In this document: one piece after another, positions 18,704 through 28,329 of the stretch
Position numbering within the stretch: the stretch's first letter is position 1
Layout: the number at the start of each line of letters is the position of its first letter
Source of the DNA: Tubiluchus corallicola
Lineage: Eukaryota > Priapulida > Priapulimorpha > Priapulimorphida > Tubiluchidae
Assembly: GCA_030141605.1 (NCBI GenBank)
Contig: JAQGDQ010002405.1
Location: forward strand, 1-64,000
Length of the DNA: 64,000 nt
Direction: 5' to 3'
The notes under the pieces: model-generated
Told to the model about the DNA's origin: nothing
The model's input: only the letters and a program-made list of their open reading frames with translations
Databases searched by the model: none
Position numbers and translations under genes: made by a program

Positions 18704-20281
18704 ATGAAAACACCTCTCCTCTCTCTTGTCGGTCAGCTCTTGACAATTTCAGCCACGACAGTTCAAAAAACACTGAACCACAAAACCCGTCTATCTCTGT
18801 TACTTCTGCTTTTCGCGACACATACGCCAGCCCAAAAACTACCCAATATCATATATGTTCTGGCAGATGACCTCGGATATGGAGACATCGAAGCATTCAA
18901 CCCCGACTCAAAAATCCCGACACCTTCCTTAAACAAATTGGCACAAGAGGGGATGATATTTACCGATGCACACACATCATCATCAGTATGCACCCCCACC
19001 CGTTATGGTATTTTAACCGGGCGTTACAATTGGCGCTCAACCCTAAAAAAAGGCGTTTTAAGTGGAAAATCGCCTGCACTAATTCCGAATGACAGGTCAA
19101 CAGTAGCCTCCATTTTGAAAAAGGCCGGTTACCATAATGCATGTATTGGAAAATGGCACTTGGGGTGGAACTGGGCAAAAGGTGAAGACGGAAACATTGA
19201 CTTTTCCAAAGAGATCACCCATACCCCCAACGACTTAGGCTTTGACTACGCTTACGCCCACTGTGGCTCACTTGACATGAGCCCTTATGTCTATGTCGAA
19301 AATGGAAAAGCCACTGCCATACCAACAGAAAAAACAGAAAGTAAAGATAAATATGGATGGTGGCGAAATGGCTTAACAGCACCAGATTTTATTCACGAGG
19401 ATGTAACTCCAAACTTCTTTCGGCGTAGCATCAAATATGTCCGGGAACATGCAGAAGGCAATAAGCCTTTCTTTCTTTACCTCCCTTTACCATCACCACA
19501 TACACCTATCTTACCCACAAAAGAGTGGAAAGGTAAGAGTGGGCTAAACCCATATGGTGACTTTGTGATGTTGATCGACAACTACATGGGACAGCTAATC
19601 GATGTCGTTAAAAAATCGGGAATAGAGGACAATACACTGATTATTTTTACATCAGACAATGGTTGCTCACCAGAAGCAGGATACCCCGAACTATTGGAAA
19701 AAGGGCATAATCCAAGCGCCACTTATCGGGGACATAAAGCCGATATTTTTGAAGGTGGGCATAGAGTCCCTTTCATCGCAAAATGGCCTAAAGTTATTAA
19801 AGCCGGCACCTCCTCAGACCAGGTGATTTGCACCACCGACCTCGCTGCCACCTGCGCCGAAATTACCGGACACAAACTACAAAGCAATGAAGCAGAGGAT
19901 AGTTACAGCATGATACCTCTATTTAAACAGACTGTTACTGGCAGAAACTACCGGGAAGCAACAGTACACCACTCCATTAACGGAAGCTTTGCCATTCGCA
20001 AAGGAGACTGGAAGCTCATTATGTGTCCCGGCTCAGGTGGATGGAGCTTCCCAAGACCTGAAAACAGCAAGGTAATCGAACAATTACCACTAGTGCAACT
20101 GTACAACTTGAAAGAAGACCCGGCTGAAAAAAGTAACATGCAGGAAAAACATCCTGAAAAGGTAACAGAACTCAGGAATCTGCTAACAAAATACATAGAA
20201 GAAGGGAGAAGCACACCGGGTGTATTGCAAAAAAATGATGGTGAAAAGATATGGAAACAGCTTTGGTGGATGAAAAACTAA
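18704..20281 (+). CDS. S1-family sulfatase (arylsulfatase type), secreted
   Basis: Hydrolyses a sulfate ester, probably on a polysaccharide or other extracellular substrate. N-terminal signal sequence to about residue 44, though the start may lie further downstream than given. The metal-binding ADDLGYGD motif is at about 54-61. The sulfatase signature is CTPTR at residues 96-100; Cys96 is the residue converted to formylglycine, followed by the usual YGILTGRYNWRS. The second metal site TSDNG is near 316. Length is typical (525). No sulfatase-maturing radical SAM enzyme is next to it; an FGE-like domain exists 10 kb away in the cytochrome fusion, but a link is speculative. It stands alone rather than in a SusCD locus. 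Confidence 0.93.
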   Translation: MKTPLLSLVGQLLTISATTVQKTLNHKTRLSLLLLLFATHTPAQKLPNIIYVLADDLGYGDIEAFNPDSKIPTPSLNKLAQEGMIFTDAHTSSSVCTPTRYGILTGRYNWRSTLKKGVLSGKSPALIPNDRSTVASILKKAGYHNACIGKWHLGWNWAKGEDGNIDFSKEITHTPNDLGFDYAYAHCGSLDMSPYVYVENGKATAIPTEKTESKDKYGWWRNGLTAPDFIHEDVTPNFFRRSIKYVREHAEGNKPFFLYLPLPSPHTPILPTKEWKGKSGLNPYGDFVMLIDNYMGQLIDVVKKSGIEDNTLIIFTSDNGCSPEAGYPELLEKGHNPSATYRGHKADIFEGGHRVPFIAKWPKVIKAGTSSDQVICTTDLAATCAEITGHKLQSNEAEDSYSMIPLFKQTVTGRNYREATVHHSINGSFAIRKGDWKLIMCPGSGGWSFPRPENSKVIEQLPLVQLYNLKEDPAEKSNMQEKHPEKVTELRNLLTKYIEEGRSTPGVLQKNDGEKIWKQLWWMKN

Positions 20282-20418
20282 AAAAATGAACCCTTTACAA
20301 GAGAGACAAAAAAAACCGGTTCCGATTGAGGAAAAACTCAATGATAAAAACACTCCCTATCGGCACAAATAGGGATCTTAACAAAAAGATTAATAAAAAA
20401 GATGAGCCTTACAGCCCC

Positions 20419-20880
20419 TTATCTGAGCCTGTCCAAAGAGCGTATCAGCGCCTCGTCCTTACCTATAGACCGTATTGCCAGATAGGTGAAAATAACCGCA
20501 ATAAGAGGCAAAATAACTCCTATTTGAAAACGGTAAGAACCACTTAGCAAATTTGCTCCATGACGGGAAAAATAGTAAATAACACCAGACAGACCCAAAT
20601 CCAAAAGAAGGCTAAGCACACACATGCGTATCTGCAAAATCCTCCTCTTGTACAAAAAAACGGCAAAAAACATTATCAATGTGCATATTGCAGCCATCAC
20701 CACGACAGGCCACCCGTCAAAAATAATGTTATGCTCATCACTATCTTCCCAAATACCTTTTATATCAAATTGATACAAATTACCGTCACTACCGGTAATT
20801 GTAGCAAACAAAACAAAAAACATTGCGCCAATCAACAAAAGTGATATCAATAAATATAATGTCTGAACTCTCTGCAACAT
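20419..20880 (-). CDS. DUF4293 family membrane protein
   Basis: About 153 residues from the start MLQRVQTLYLL, which fits the family better than the start 10 codons upstream. Four hydrophobic segments are visible (about 5-25, 55-75, 82-100 and 112-130), followed by the conserved cytoplasmic tail SIGKDEALIRSLDRLR. DUF4293 proteins are small four-helix membrane proteins of unknown function found throughout Bacteroidota. The neighbouring SPFH gene is on the same strand 78 bp upstream. Confidence 0.88.
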   Translation of the reverse strand: MLQRVQTLYLLISLLLIGAMFFVLFATITGSDGNLYQFDIKGIWEDSDEHNIIFDGWPVVVMAAICTLIMFFAVFLYKRRILQIRMCVLSLLLDLGLSGVIYYFSRHGANLLSGSYRFQIGVILPLIAVIFTYLAIRSIGKDEALIRSLDRLR

Positions 20881-20957
20881 TCTGCACAAAAACTTTACAT
20901 AGCAATACAAAATGCTACTATCATAAACTCAACTAATAAAGCTACTCCTGGGTACAC

Positions 20958-21767
20958 TTAGTTGCCAAGTATCAGAGGCAAGCCATCTTTACCTGAACCA
21001 ATCACAACAACCTTGCTATTACCGGACAAAGCCAGCTCCAAAGTCGCTTCCAGACCTCGCTGCTTCAACACTCTCTCTGTAAGCGACGCATTAATTATAT
21101 TATTGTATTTTGCTATACCCTCAGCCTCAATACGCTTTCTCTCTGCCTCACTTTTCTCCTTGTCAAGCCTAAACTGGTATGCCAAAGCTTCCTGCTCCTG
21201 TTTCAGCTTGCTCTCAATAGCCTGCTTAATCTCATTAGGAAGGTTGATAGAGCGAATAAGCATAGCTCTCATATCTATATTGTTATTTTCCAGTACACTC
21301 TTGGTTTCTAACTCTATAGCCAACTCCACTTCTGCCCTTTTAGTAGAATAAATCTCCTCCGCCGTATAGCGGCCCGCAACCCGCCTTACTGTAGATCGCA
21401 CTTCAGGTATTATAAGACGATTGATATACCCCTTCCCAAAAACCTCATGCAAATATCCTATCCTATTGTATGTAGGATTGAAGCGCACAGAAACATTCAC
21501 ACTTATAGAAAGCCCGCTCTTGTCAAGTACATCAAGTGTCTCTTCCGCTTTTTGCTCTTTAACATCATACATGTAAAGGGTGTTCCACGGTGCTATAATA
21601 TGAAACCCCGGTGTATATACACTCTCCTTATCCAGCCCGGTAGAAAACTTGCGAAAAATAACAGCCCTCTCTCCGGGGTGAATAGTGAAAAACATACTAC
21701 TTCCGAAAAATATTATGATAAATAATACTGCCACCGCAGCAATAACATAAGTCTTTTTTAAATTCAT
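20958..21767 (-). CDS. Prohibitin-like SPFH-domain membrane protein
   Basis: A 269-residue SPFH protein of the prohibitin/HflC type: one N-terminal transmembrane helix (about 8-28), the SPFH domain beginning IHPGERAVIFRKF (about 29-200), and a charged helix with KLKQEQEALAYQ and KSEAERKRIEAEG (about 185-235). Such proteins form ring-shaped assemblies at the inner membrane and modulate proteases such as FtsH. A second, different SPFH protein (FloA) lies at 57.3 kb. No HflK partner is adjacent. Confidence 0.9.
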   Translation of the reverse strand: MNLKKTYVIAAVAVLFIIIFFGSSMFFTIHPGERAVIFRKFSTGLDKESVYTPGFHIIAPWNTLYMYDVKEQKAEETLDVLDKSGLSISVNVSVRFNPTYNRIGYLHEVFGKGYINRLIIPEVRSTVRRVAGRYTAEEIYSTKRAEVELAIELETKSVLENNNIDMRAMLIRSINLPNEIKQAIESKLKQEQEALAYQFRLDKEKSEAERKRIEAEGIAKYNNIINASLTERVLKQRGLEATLELALSGNSKVVVIGSGKDGLPLILGN

Positions 21768-22121
21768 CTTTCCTTATTTTAAATTGTTAACAACACACGA
21801 AGGTGCTAATTTTTTTCAACCTATCCATAAAAAAACTGTTAAACATCTGTTAAAATATAAACCATAAAAACCTGAGTATTTACAAAGATACCATACTGCT
21901 TAACCTGCCTATCTGCTATTTTTTCATCATAAAATATCTTCAAAACCCCTAATTGCATCAACAAGTTACTGCCACTCACAAAGTTTTTCCTCCTCATAAG
22001 CAAAAATCTCCAGCTCCAAAAAACCTATAAAACACATGCCAGGACAACAAAGACTTGCAACACAATGAAATTTAAATAATTTTATATACTCAAGTAAAAC
22101 TATAAGAGGGAAAAACGGTAT
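21768..22121. other. Divergent intergenic region with a candidate minus-strand promoter
   Basis: Separates the SPFH gene from the nucleoside phosphorylase. At 21883-21890 the minus strand reads TATCTTTG, a perfect -7 box about 115 bp upstream of the SPFH start. No gene is apparent, and the promoter for the phosphorylase is not clear. Confidence 0.4.
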
Positions 22122-23012
22122 ATGCACAAAATAAAACCTTCAGAACTCATCATAAACAGGGATGGAACAATCTTTCATCTCCATATGAAACCCAGAGACC
22201 TTGCAGAAAACGTTATATTGGTTGGAGATCCTGCTCGTGTAAAAGTAATATCGAACCACTTTGACACTATAAGCTATAGTGGCGGGAACAGGGAGTTCCT
22301 CAGCACAACAGGAACCTATAAAAACACAAAAATAACAGCACTATCTACAGGTATAGGCACAGACAATATTGATATTGTCATGAATGAGTTGGATGCCCTT
22401 GTAAATATTGATTTGAAAAAGAGGGTCCCCAAAAAGAGACACACAGCACTAAACGTTGTAAGAATAGGGACATCCGGCTCACTGCAAGAGGATACAGAAC
22501 TCAACTCATACATTGCGTCACAAAAAGCAATCGGCTTTGACGGATTACTCAACTATTATTCCGAAAGGATTAACATATCAGACTTAAAGCTTGAAAAGGC
22601 TTTCAAAAACCATACCGCGTGGAATAAAATGCTCTCATCTCCTTATGTGGTCGATGCCGACAGGCACCTCTTCAACAAAATTTGCAAAAAAGATATAGCT
22701 CCAGTAATTACTGTCTCTGCTCCGGGGTTTTATGGCCCACAAGGACGCGAACTGCGCCTGAAAGTTGTAGACAAAAACCTAAACAACAAACTAAAAACAT
22801 TTAGATATGAAGGGCTTAAAATAACCAACCTAGAAATGGAGTGCTCTGGCATATACGGCCTAAGCCGCTTACTAGGACACCGTGCCCTCACCGTGTGCAC
22901 AATAATAGCCAACAGAGCTTCGGGCGAAGCAAACGAAAACTACCACCCTATTGTGGAAAAACTAGTAGAAACAGTACTTAACAGGCTTGTAGAACAAAAC
23001 AACAGCTTATAA
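22122..23012 (+). CDS. Nucleoside phosphorylase (uridine phosphorylase-like)
   Basis: A 296-residue enzyme of the PNP/UDP family, which splits nucleosides with phosphate into base and ribose-1-phosphate for salvage. Visible motifs: VILVGDPARV (about 31-40), STGIGTDNIDIVMNEL (phosphate and ribose site), VRIGTSGSLQ, and NLEMECSGIYGLSRLLGHRAL near residues 235-255, where the Met-Glu binds ribose. The substrate base is not certain from sequence. Its 3' end overlaps the convergent gene on the other strand by 6 bp. Confidence 0.92.
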   Translation: MHKIKPSELIINRDGTIFHLHMKPRDLAENVILVGDPARVKVISNHFDTISYSGGNREFLSTTGTYKNTKITALSTGIGTDNIDIVMNELDALVNIDLKKRVPKKRHTALNVVRIGTSGSLQEDTELNSYIASQKAIGFDGLLNYYSERINISDLKLEKAFKNHTAWNKMLSSPYVVDADRHLFNKICKKDIAPVITVSAPGFYGPQGRELRLKVVDKNLNNKLKTFRYEGLKITNLEMECSGIYGLSRLLGHRALTVCTIIANRASGEANENYHPIVEKLVETVLNRLVEQNNSL

Positions 23013-23564
23013 ATAAAACCTGTATCCCGCATGTACCAGTAATCCGTTTGAATAAAACGGGTCATATATCACTTCAGTCGCTCTTGCTCCTTTAACACCA
23101 CCTATATCGATAAAACAGCCGGATCGCTTACTTATAAAAAATTCGAAACCGAGCAGTCCGTAAAATCCGGCATTATAATTGTCTGGCGAAAGCGCACATG
23201 GCGGAAACAGAAAAATAGCTCCAGCCTCTCCATAAAAGCGAGCAAAATCTGATACCTTCCTGCCTGCAAGAAGACCCATAGACACATTTGAATACGACCC
23301 CTGGGTCGCTATATAAGTATCTCCAGTGTCTCCCGTATATCTGAGGTACTCATTCCACATAAAATTCCCTCTCGCTCTGACAGCCACTAAATCTTTAAAA
23401 TATGGGCTTGTTATATGCATCCCAAACCCAAAATCCTTTTGATACTGCCCCAACTGAGCACCCACCGATAATCTACCGGTAAAATTCTTTTCCTGTGATT
23501 CTTGTGATATGGCTCCAACAGCAAAACACGATAGAATCAAAAATGTCAATAACGCCCTTCTCAT
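23007..23564 (-). CDS. Small outer-membrane beta-barrel protein
   Basis: 185 residues with a signal peptide (cleavage after about residue 20). The rest alternates polar and hydrophobic residues in short strands and ends in the aromatic motif GYRFYL, typical of outer-membrane barrels; eight strands would fit. No named family is recognised. Confidence 0.75.
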   Translation of the reverse strand: MRRALLTFLILSCFAVGAISQESQEKNFTGRLSVGAQLGQYQKDFGFGMHITSPYFKDLVAVRARGNFMWNEYLRYTGDTGDTYIATQGSYSNVSMGLLAGRKVSDFARFYGEAGAIFLFPPCALSPDNYNAGFYGLLGFEFFISKRSGCFIDIGGVKGARATEVIYDPFYSNGLLVHAGYRFYL

Positions 23565-23677
23565 TTCTTTAACTTTTTATATCACTATGTGGCAAGAATA
23601 ATACTTGATATCGCAACTCTTACAAGTGCAAAATATAATTAGAATTTAAAAAATACTTCAACAAAAAATAGCTATAC

Positions 23678-25231
23678 CTATTTAGCATAATTCACAGCAC
23701 GGGTCTCCCTTATAACGGTAACTTTTACCTGCCCGGGATAAGTCATCTCATCCTGTATCTTTTTAGCTATATCGTACGACAACTGCTCCGTCTCATTATC
23801 AGTAAGCTTATCGCTTCCCACGATCACACGTAGCTCGCGCCCTGCCTGAATAGCATATGTTTTCACCACACCGGGATAAGATAGTGCCATCGCCTCAAGA
23901 TCCTTTAACCTCTTTATATACGACTCCACAGCCTCCCGGCGGGCACCCGGCCGGGCACCAGATATAGCATCACAAGCCTGTACTATTGGTGCAAGCAGAC
24001 TGGTCATCTCAACCTCATCATGATGAGAACCAATGGCATTGCAAATATCCGGCTTCTCCTTATACTTCTCCGCAAGATTCATACCCAATATTGAGTGAGG
24101 CAGTTCCGGCTCATCATCAGGCACCTTACCTATATCATGAAGCAGGCCTGCCCGCTTTGCGCGCTTAGGGTTCAGCCCAAGCTCCACTGCCATTATTGCA
24201 CACAAATTAGCTGTCTCTCGCGAATGCTGAAGCAGGTTTTGTCCATACGACGAACGATACTTCATCTTGCCTGTTAGCCTTATCAACTCAGGATGCATAC
24301 CGTGTATACCCAAATCAATACAAGTTCTTTTACCCGCCTCTACAACCTCCTCCTCAATCTGGGTCTTTATCTTATTCACAACCTCTTCGATACGGGCAGG
24401 GTGGATCCTCCCATCTGTTACAAGCCTGTGCAACGCAAGACGTGCAACCTCACGGCGAACTGGATCAAAGGCAGACAGCACTATAGCCTCAGGAGTGTCA
24501 TCTACCACTATCTCTACACCTGTAGCTGCTTCTAGAGCCCGTATATTACGCCCTTCACGCCCTATAATTCGCCCCTTTATCTCATCATTATCGATATGGA
24601 AAATAGTAACAGCATTCTCTATAGCCGTCTCTGTTGCCACCCTCTGTATGGACTTGATTATAACCTTCTTAGCCTCCTTGTTCGCAGTCATCTTGGCATC
24701 ATCCATTACCTCTTGAACATAAGACATAGCCTCACTCTTAGCCTCCCCTTTTAAAGACTCAACAAGCTGCTTTTTAGCCTCTTCAGCAGAAAGCTCCGAT
24801 ATCTGCTCCAACTGGTCTACCTGCCGCTTATGCATTTTGGCAAGCTCCTCTCTCTTTAACTCAACAGCCTTCAGTTGGTTATTAAAGTTTTGACGTACAG
24901 ACTCAACCTCCTTTTTGGAAATCTCAAAATCTTTTACCCTTTTCTGAAACTCATCCCTGCGCTGGATAAAAGATGCCTCTTTCTGCTTCAACCTGTTCTC
25001 CGCCTCGGAAACACCTACCCGCTTTTCATTTATATACTTCTCATGCTTTGCTTTCAACTGGATAAACTTCTCTTTTGCCTGAAGAATCCTCTTCTCTCTC
25101 AGCATCTCGGAATGAACCTCCGCCTCATTCAACAGCCTGCTCTTCTTCCTTCTTAAAGCAAAATTCCATATAAAATAGGAAGCAAGAACTCCAACTATAA
25201 AAGCAACAACTATAAACCCTGTTATTGACAT
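23678..25231 (-). CDS. rny: Ribonuclease Y
   Basis: A membrane-anchored endoribonuclease that starts turnover of many mRNAs. I start at [11 protein letters not shown], which places the transmembrane anchor at the N-terminus as usual; the 12 codons upstream do not belong. Order: TM helix (about 4-22), long coiled coil (about 30-200), KH domain with [20 protein letters not shown] (about 215-275), and HD domain with HSRET and GLLHDIGK (about 330-425). Length about 517, normal for the family. It lies downstream of zapA and a candidate structured RNA on the same strand. Confidence 0.97.
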   Translation of the reverse strand: MSITGFIVVAFIVGVLASYFIWNFALRRKKSRLLNEAEVHSEMLREKRILQAKEKFIQLKAKHEKYINEKRVGVSEAENRLKQKEASFIQRRDEFQKRVKDFEISKKEVESVRQNFNNQLKAVELKREELAKMHKRQVDQLEQISELSAEEAKKQLVESLKGEAKSEAMSYVQEVMDDAKMTANKEAKKVIIKSIQRVATETAIENAVTIFHIDNDEIKGRIIGREGRNIRALEAATGVEIVVDDTPEAIVLSAFDPVRREVARLALHRLVTDGRIHPARIEEVVNKIKTQIEEEVVEAGKRTCIDLGIHGMHPELIRLTGKMKYRSSYGQNLLQHSRETANLCAIMAVELGLNPKRAKRAGLLHDIGKVPDDEPELPHSILGMNLAEKYKEKPDICNAIGSHHDEVEMTSLLAPIVQACDAISGARPGARREAVESYIKRLKDLEAMALSYPGVVKTYAIQAGRELRVIVGSDKLTDNETEQLSYDIAKKIQDEMTYPGQVKVTVIRETRAVNYAK

Positions 25232-25265
25232 ATCTAATTTTAATTTAATTTTATGTTTTACATAC

Positions 25266-25372
25266 AAAAAAACCCGCTATCTCAACACTTCAAAGCACTG
25301 TATTTTTACAACTCGCTTTAAAAAGTAAAATGCGGGCAAATATCACCTACGGGTGTTATACTGCTACAGACT
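25266..25372 (-). ncRNA. Candidate structured RNA (6S-like) between zapA and rny
   Basis: On the minus strand a short hairpin (CACC CGTA GGTG) is followed by a long rod. Outer stem CCCGC (25336-25332) pairs with GCGGG (25277-25273); then an open bubble; then TTTAAAGC pairs with GCTTTGAA (8 bp with one wobble); then an inner TGTA/TACA stem. The outer stem is followed by a T run, so it also forms a terminator. A rod with a central bubble beside zapA recalls 6S RNA, which lies next to zapA in many bacteria. It is short for 6S, and a terminator or leader hairpin set is the alternative. Confidence 0.4.
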
Positions 25373-25374
25373 AT

Positions 25375-25662
25375 CTATTCCTCAAGATACCCCGCAAGCA
25401 GGTCATTCATCTCTTCAACCTCTTCCATCAAAGGCAATATATCGTTTCTGACATCAACGTCAAGCTTCTGTATTACAATATGTAATGCACACATAGCCAA
25501 ACAGTCCTGGCTATTCTTACTTGGGTAACGCTCCTTGTACTGCAACACCTTATCATTAATAACTTTCGCAGCCTTCCTTATCTTCTCCTCTTCATCCCTA
25601 CTTACACGCAGTGGGTAGGAACGATCAGCTATAATAATCTTTACTAAAAGTTTATCTTCCAT
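25375..25662 (-). CDS. zapA: Cell division protein ZapA
   Basis: 95 residues, typical for ZapA, which promotes bundling of FtsZ filaments at midcell. N-terminal domain with LLVKIIIADRSYPLRVSRDEE and KAAKVINDKV, followed by the C-terminal coiled-coil dimerisation helix (about 60-95). It lies 13 bp downstream of a small coiled-coil gene on the same strand, an arrangement common in Bacteroidota. Confidence 0.92.
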   Translation of the reverse strand: MEDKLLVKIIIADRSYPLRVSRDEEEKIRKAAKVINDKVLQYKERYPSKNSQDCLAMCALHIVIQKLDVDVRNDILPLMEEVEEMNDLLAGYLEE

Positions 25663-25675
25663 CTCTATAAACTAC

Positions 25676-25972
25676 TCAATCACTCATTAAGGCAATACAA
25701 CTATCAATCTCCCGTACAATTTTACTTATTTTAGCTTTGGCATTACTAGGATCTTCAAGTCCCAGCAACGACTTTGCAAACTCCATCTCCTCATTCTTTT
25801 TATCAAGAGCCGCCCCCTTTTGGCTAAGAAGATCTATCTGCTCCTGCAGTCCCACATTCTTTTCTATCAGTCGGCTATTCTCCATCTTTATCCGATCACA
25901 CAACCCAATCAGCCTCCTAATATTCTCCCTAAATTCAGTCAATAAAGCAAGCTCTCGTTCTGTCATAATCAC
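25676..25972 (-). CDS. Small coiled-coil protein upstream of zapA
   Basis: 98 residues, almost wholly alpha-helical with a coiled coil (about 15-70) and a shorter C-terminal helix. Only 13 bp separate it from zapA, so they are probably co-transcribed. By size, coil and position it could be a ZapB-like division partner, but the sequence shows no firm family match. Confidence 0.75.
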   Translation of the reverse strand: MIMTERELALLTEFRENIRRLIGLCDRIKMENSRLIEKNVGLQEQIDLLSQKGAALDKKNEEMEFAKSLLGLEDPSNAKAKISKIVREIDSCIALMSD

Positions 25973-26045
25973 AGATTTATTTACAAAGCTAACACTATTT
26001 AAATAAAATGAAAATCTATAGGCAAGTTAAAAGCACTACACTATT

Positions 26046-26153
26046 ACCATAACACCTACTTTTACCATAACACCTACTTTTACCATAACACCTACTTTTA
26101 CCATAACACCTACTTTTACCATAACACCTACTTTTACCATAACACCTACTTTT
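26046..26153. repeat. 18-bp minisatellite, six perfect copies
   Basis: ACCATAACACCTACTTTT is repeated six times without variation. The array lies at the 3' end of the LolA-like gene, and the stop codon of that gene is inside the copy nearest to it. There are no spacers, so it is not a CRISPR. Copy number is likely to vary between strains. Confidence 0.95.
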
Positions 26154-26883
26154 TTAAAGAAGCTTTGTTAAAAATATACCCAGGAATATCAACATTAAAC
26201 TCTATTTTATCAATAATAAACTCTGTCCCCTTTCCCTGCTTTAGCATATCCTTAAAAATAAGTCTTTTAGGATACCATCTCCCATCAATATTGGTAATAT
26301 CAAACATCTCTGTTCTCTTTAAAAGCTTACCACTTTTAGCAAAAAGCTCCTCTTTCACCGGCACAAACCGCTCACTATCTACCCACAACTTACGCTTGTA
26401 ATATGCAACGCCTTCCCTCTTGGCAGTAAGGTTAACTATCAGACAGTCCCTCCCCTCTATCTGCTCCTCTCCAACAACAACAGCATCATAATGAAGTGCC
26501 AACTCCTGCTCTTCCATCATATCTTCATACGACAAGTCAGAACCCATAACAGACTGACGCAACATATGACCTGATATTTGAATAATACGGTCCGTCGAAG
26601 GAGAGTAAATCCACAACCTATCTCCCTGCTTAAGCATCTTTGTGCCCTTCTCCCTTGCGGGAGAAAAATACTCGGTAAACCCATTATCCTCCCCTTCCGA
26701 CCAGGTTTTAAACTCCATAGTACGACTTAAACGCCTTCCATGGACAATCATTTTTGCCACAATAACGCTATTCGTCGAAGTCATATTTTTATCAATACGC
26801 GCCAAAACATCTTTCCCTTCAGGATACCCGCCCAAAGCAAAAAGAGGCAACATCATAAAAACCACTATCAATTTTCTTACCAT
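26146..26883 (-). CDS. LolA-like outer-membrane lipoprotein-sorting protein
   Basis: 245 residues with a signal peptide (about 1-18) and a LolA/LolB-like fold of the COG2834 type: MIVHGRRLSRTMEFKTW, KGTKMLKQGDRLWIYSPSTDRIIQ, and DCLIVNLTAKR. Such proteins carry lipid or lipoprotein through the periplasm and are typically encoded beside FtsX-type permeases. Here the two permease genes lie directly upstream on the same strand, so the three likely form one export system. The stop codon falls in the 18-bp minisatellite. Confidence 0.88.
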   Translation of the reverse strand: MVRKLIVVFMMLPLFALGGYPEGKDVLARIDKNMTSTNSVIVAKMIVHGRRLSRTMEFKTWSEGEDNGFTEYFSPAREKGTKMLKQGDRLWIYSPSTDRIIQISGHMLRQSVMGSDLSYEDMMEEQELALHYDAVVVGEEQIEGRDCLIVNLTAKREGVAYYKRKLWVDSERFVPVKEELFAKSGKLLKRTEMFDITNIDGRWYPKRLIFKDMLKQGKGTEFIIDKIEFNVDIPGYIFNKASLKK

Positions 26884-26926
26884 ATCTGCTCTTAACTTTT
26901 ACACTACCTATACACCTGACCTCGAC

Positions 26927-26992
26927 CTTGCAAAACTCATCTCTTTTACACTTCCGTCAAAAATACTCACTTGCCTCTGTAAATTGCGACTC
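26927..26992 (-). repeat. Inverted copy of the diverged dispersed repeat
   Basis: On the minus strand this contains AGTCGCAATTTAC and ends ATGAGTTTTGCAAGG, closely matching the plus-strand copy at 33.29 kb. It lies in the gap between the second permease and the LolA-like gene. Confidence 0.6.
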
Positions 26993-27051
26993 TTACACTG
27001 TTACCCTTCAGACTGAACCACACTTTACACTACAAAAAACAGCCTCATAGC

Positions 27052-28329
27052 TTAATTCTCAAGCTCTTTAAACAAACCTGCCGTCCCGCGCCTGTATATC
27101 CCTATCCCGGAAAGCATTGCCCCCATTACGGTTGAAAGCATGCCCGGCACAAGCCCTATATAAAAAGCCTCCGGGGTTATGCGTGCCCTGTAAACCGTCG
27201 GTATCATCATACTTACATTCTTCATTACTTTGGAAAAATCAATCCCGTAGCTCTGTAGCCACCAAGCCAATAACAAACCTGCAAACGTACCCAAAATAGA
27301 GCCTGTAACACCTACAATAACAGACTCCCCAACCAGGGATCCATAAATATGCCCTCTACCCTCGCCTACAGCCAGCCGAAGCCCAAACTCACCATAGCGG
27401 CGCAATCCCCCAAGAATCCCAGCATTCCAAAGGACTATTGACATTATTACAATAAACACGGTAGAAACAATAGCTCCCATATTTTTTGCCATTGAAAGCA
27501 TCTGCCCCAAATACTGCCTACCACTTAGCGCAACCATAACCGGAGCAAACTCATCATCAGACCCTGCATGCCTCTTGTTAAAAGTACTGGAAATAGCTAC
27601 GGCAAGCTTATCATTATAATAACCATCATCAAAGTACCCCAGTATCTCACCCGCTGCATCATGCATGTCAAGTATAAGCCTTGCATCAGAAATATCAACT
27701 ATTATGGTACCCCTGTCAAGGTAAGCAGAACCAAAATTCACAGTTCCGACTAGCGTCAAATTATAAAACGCCATACCACCATGCATAGTAGAGCTTATTA
27801 TTGTTATATTATCACCGGGAGATACCCCCATCTTCACAGCAAAACTATCACTTAAAAGAACCTCTCCCGGCAACTCAGGTATACGCCCACCTTTCACAAG
27901 CGAACGGGATATGTTCAGGCGCTCAAGCTCCCCCTGATTATCATTAAAAAGATCTATAGCAATACCGCTAACCGGGCCTTGTGACTTTGTCTCCCCTAGC
28001 TCATCAGGAACATCCAGCAACCCGCCAAGGCGGATCCGCTCCACCCAGTGCATATCAGGATAGATCTCCTTCAACTCATCTACCAACCCGGAAACATCCA
28101 TCAGTGCAAGATCATTAGGTACCTGCTCTTCATGATCGGCATATGGCCCGGACATCACTTTAACATGCCCAGTGCTAAAACGCGCATTCATATCTATACC
28201 GTTGCTCACCACACCCTCAACCCAACACGACAGAAGAACGGTCAGCATAACTCCCAGGCTAACAATTATCACAGGCAACTTACTGCGCTGCTTATCCCGG
28301 AACAATCCTCTATACAAAAATAGTATCAT
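27052..28329 (-). CDS. FtsX/LolE-type ABC transporter permease (second of two)
   Basis: 425 residues with the MacB/LolC layout: one N-terminal transmembrane helix (about 18-38), a large periplasmic domain (about 40-270), then three transmembrane helices within the C-terminal FtsX domain (about 275-415). The conserved GRYGEFGLRLAVGEG-type loop is visible near residue 310 (RRYGEFGLRLAVGE). Its start overlaps the end of the preceding permease by 4 bp, so the pair is translationally coupled. No ATPase gene is adjacent. Confidence 0.9.
   Translation of the reverse strand: MILFLYRGLFRDKQRSKLPVIIVSLGVMLTVLLSCWVEGVVSNGIDMNARFSTGHVKVMSGPYADHEEQVPNDLALMDVSGLVDELKEIYPDMHWVERIRLGGLLDVPDELGETKSQGPVSGIAIDLFNDNQGELERLNISRSLVKGGRIPELPGEVLLSDSFAVKMGVSPGDNITIISSTMHGGMAFYNLTLVGTVNFGSAYLDRGTIIVDISDARLILDMHDAAGEILGYFDDGYYNDKLAVAISSTFNKRHAGSDDEFAPVMVALSGRQYLGQMLSMAKNMGAIVSTVFIVIMSIVLWNAGILGGLRRYGEFGLRLAVGEGRGHIYGSLVGESVIVGVTGSILGTFAGLLLAWWLQSYGIDFSKVMKNVSMMIPTVYRARITPEAFYIGLVPGMLSTVMGAMLSGIGIYRRGTAGLFKELEN

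Noticed and set aside
26046-26153. Could the six 18-bp repeats be a CRISPR array?
   Set aside because: Units are directly adjacent with no spacers, and there are no cas genes in the window.
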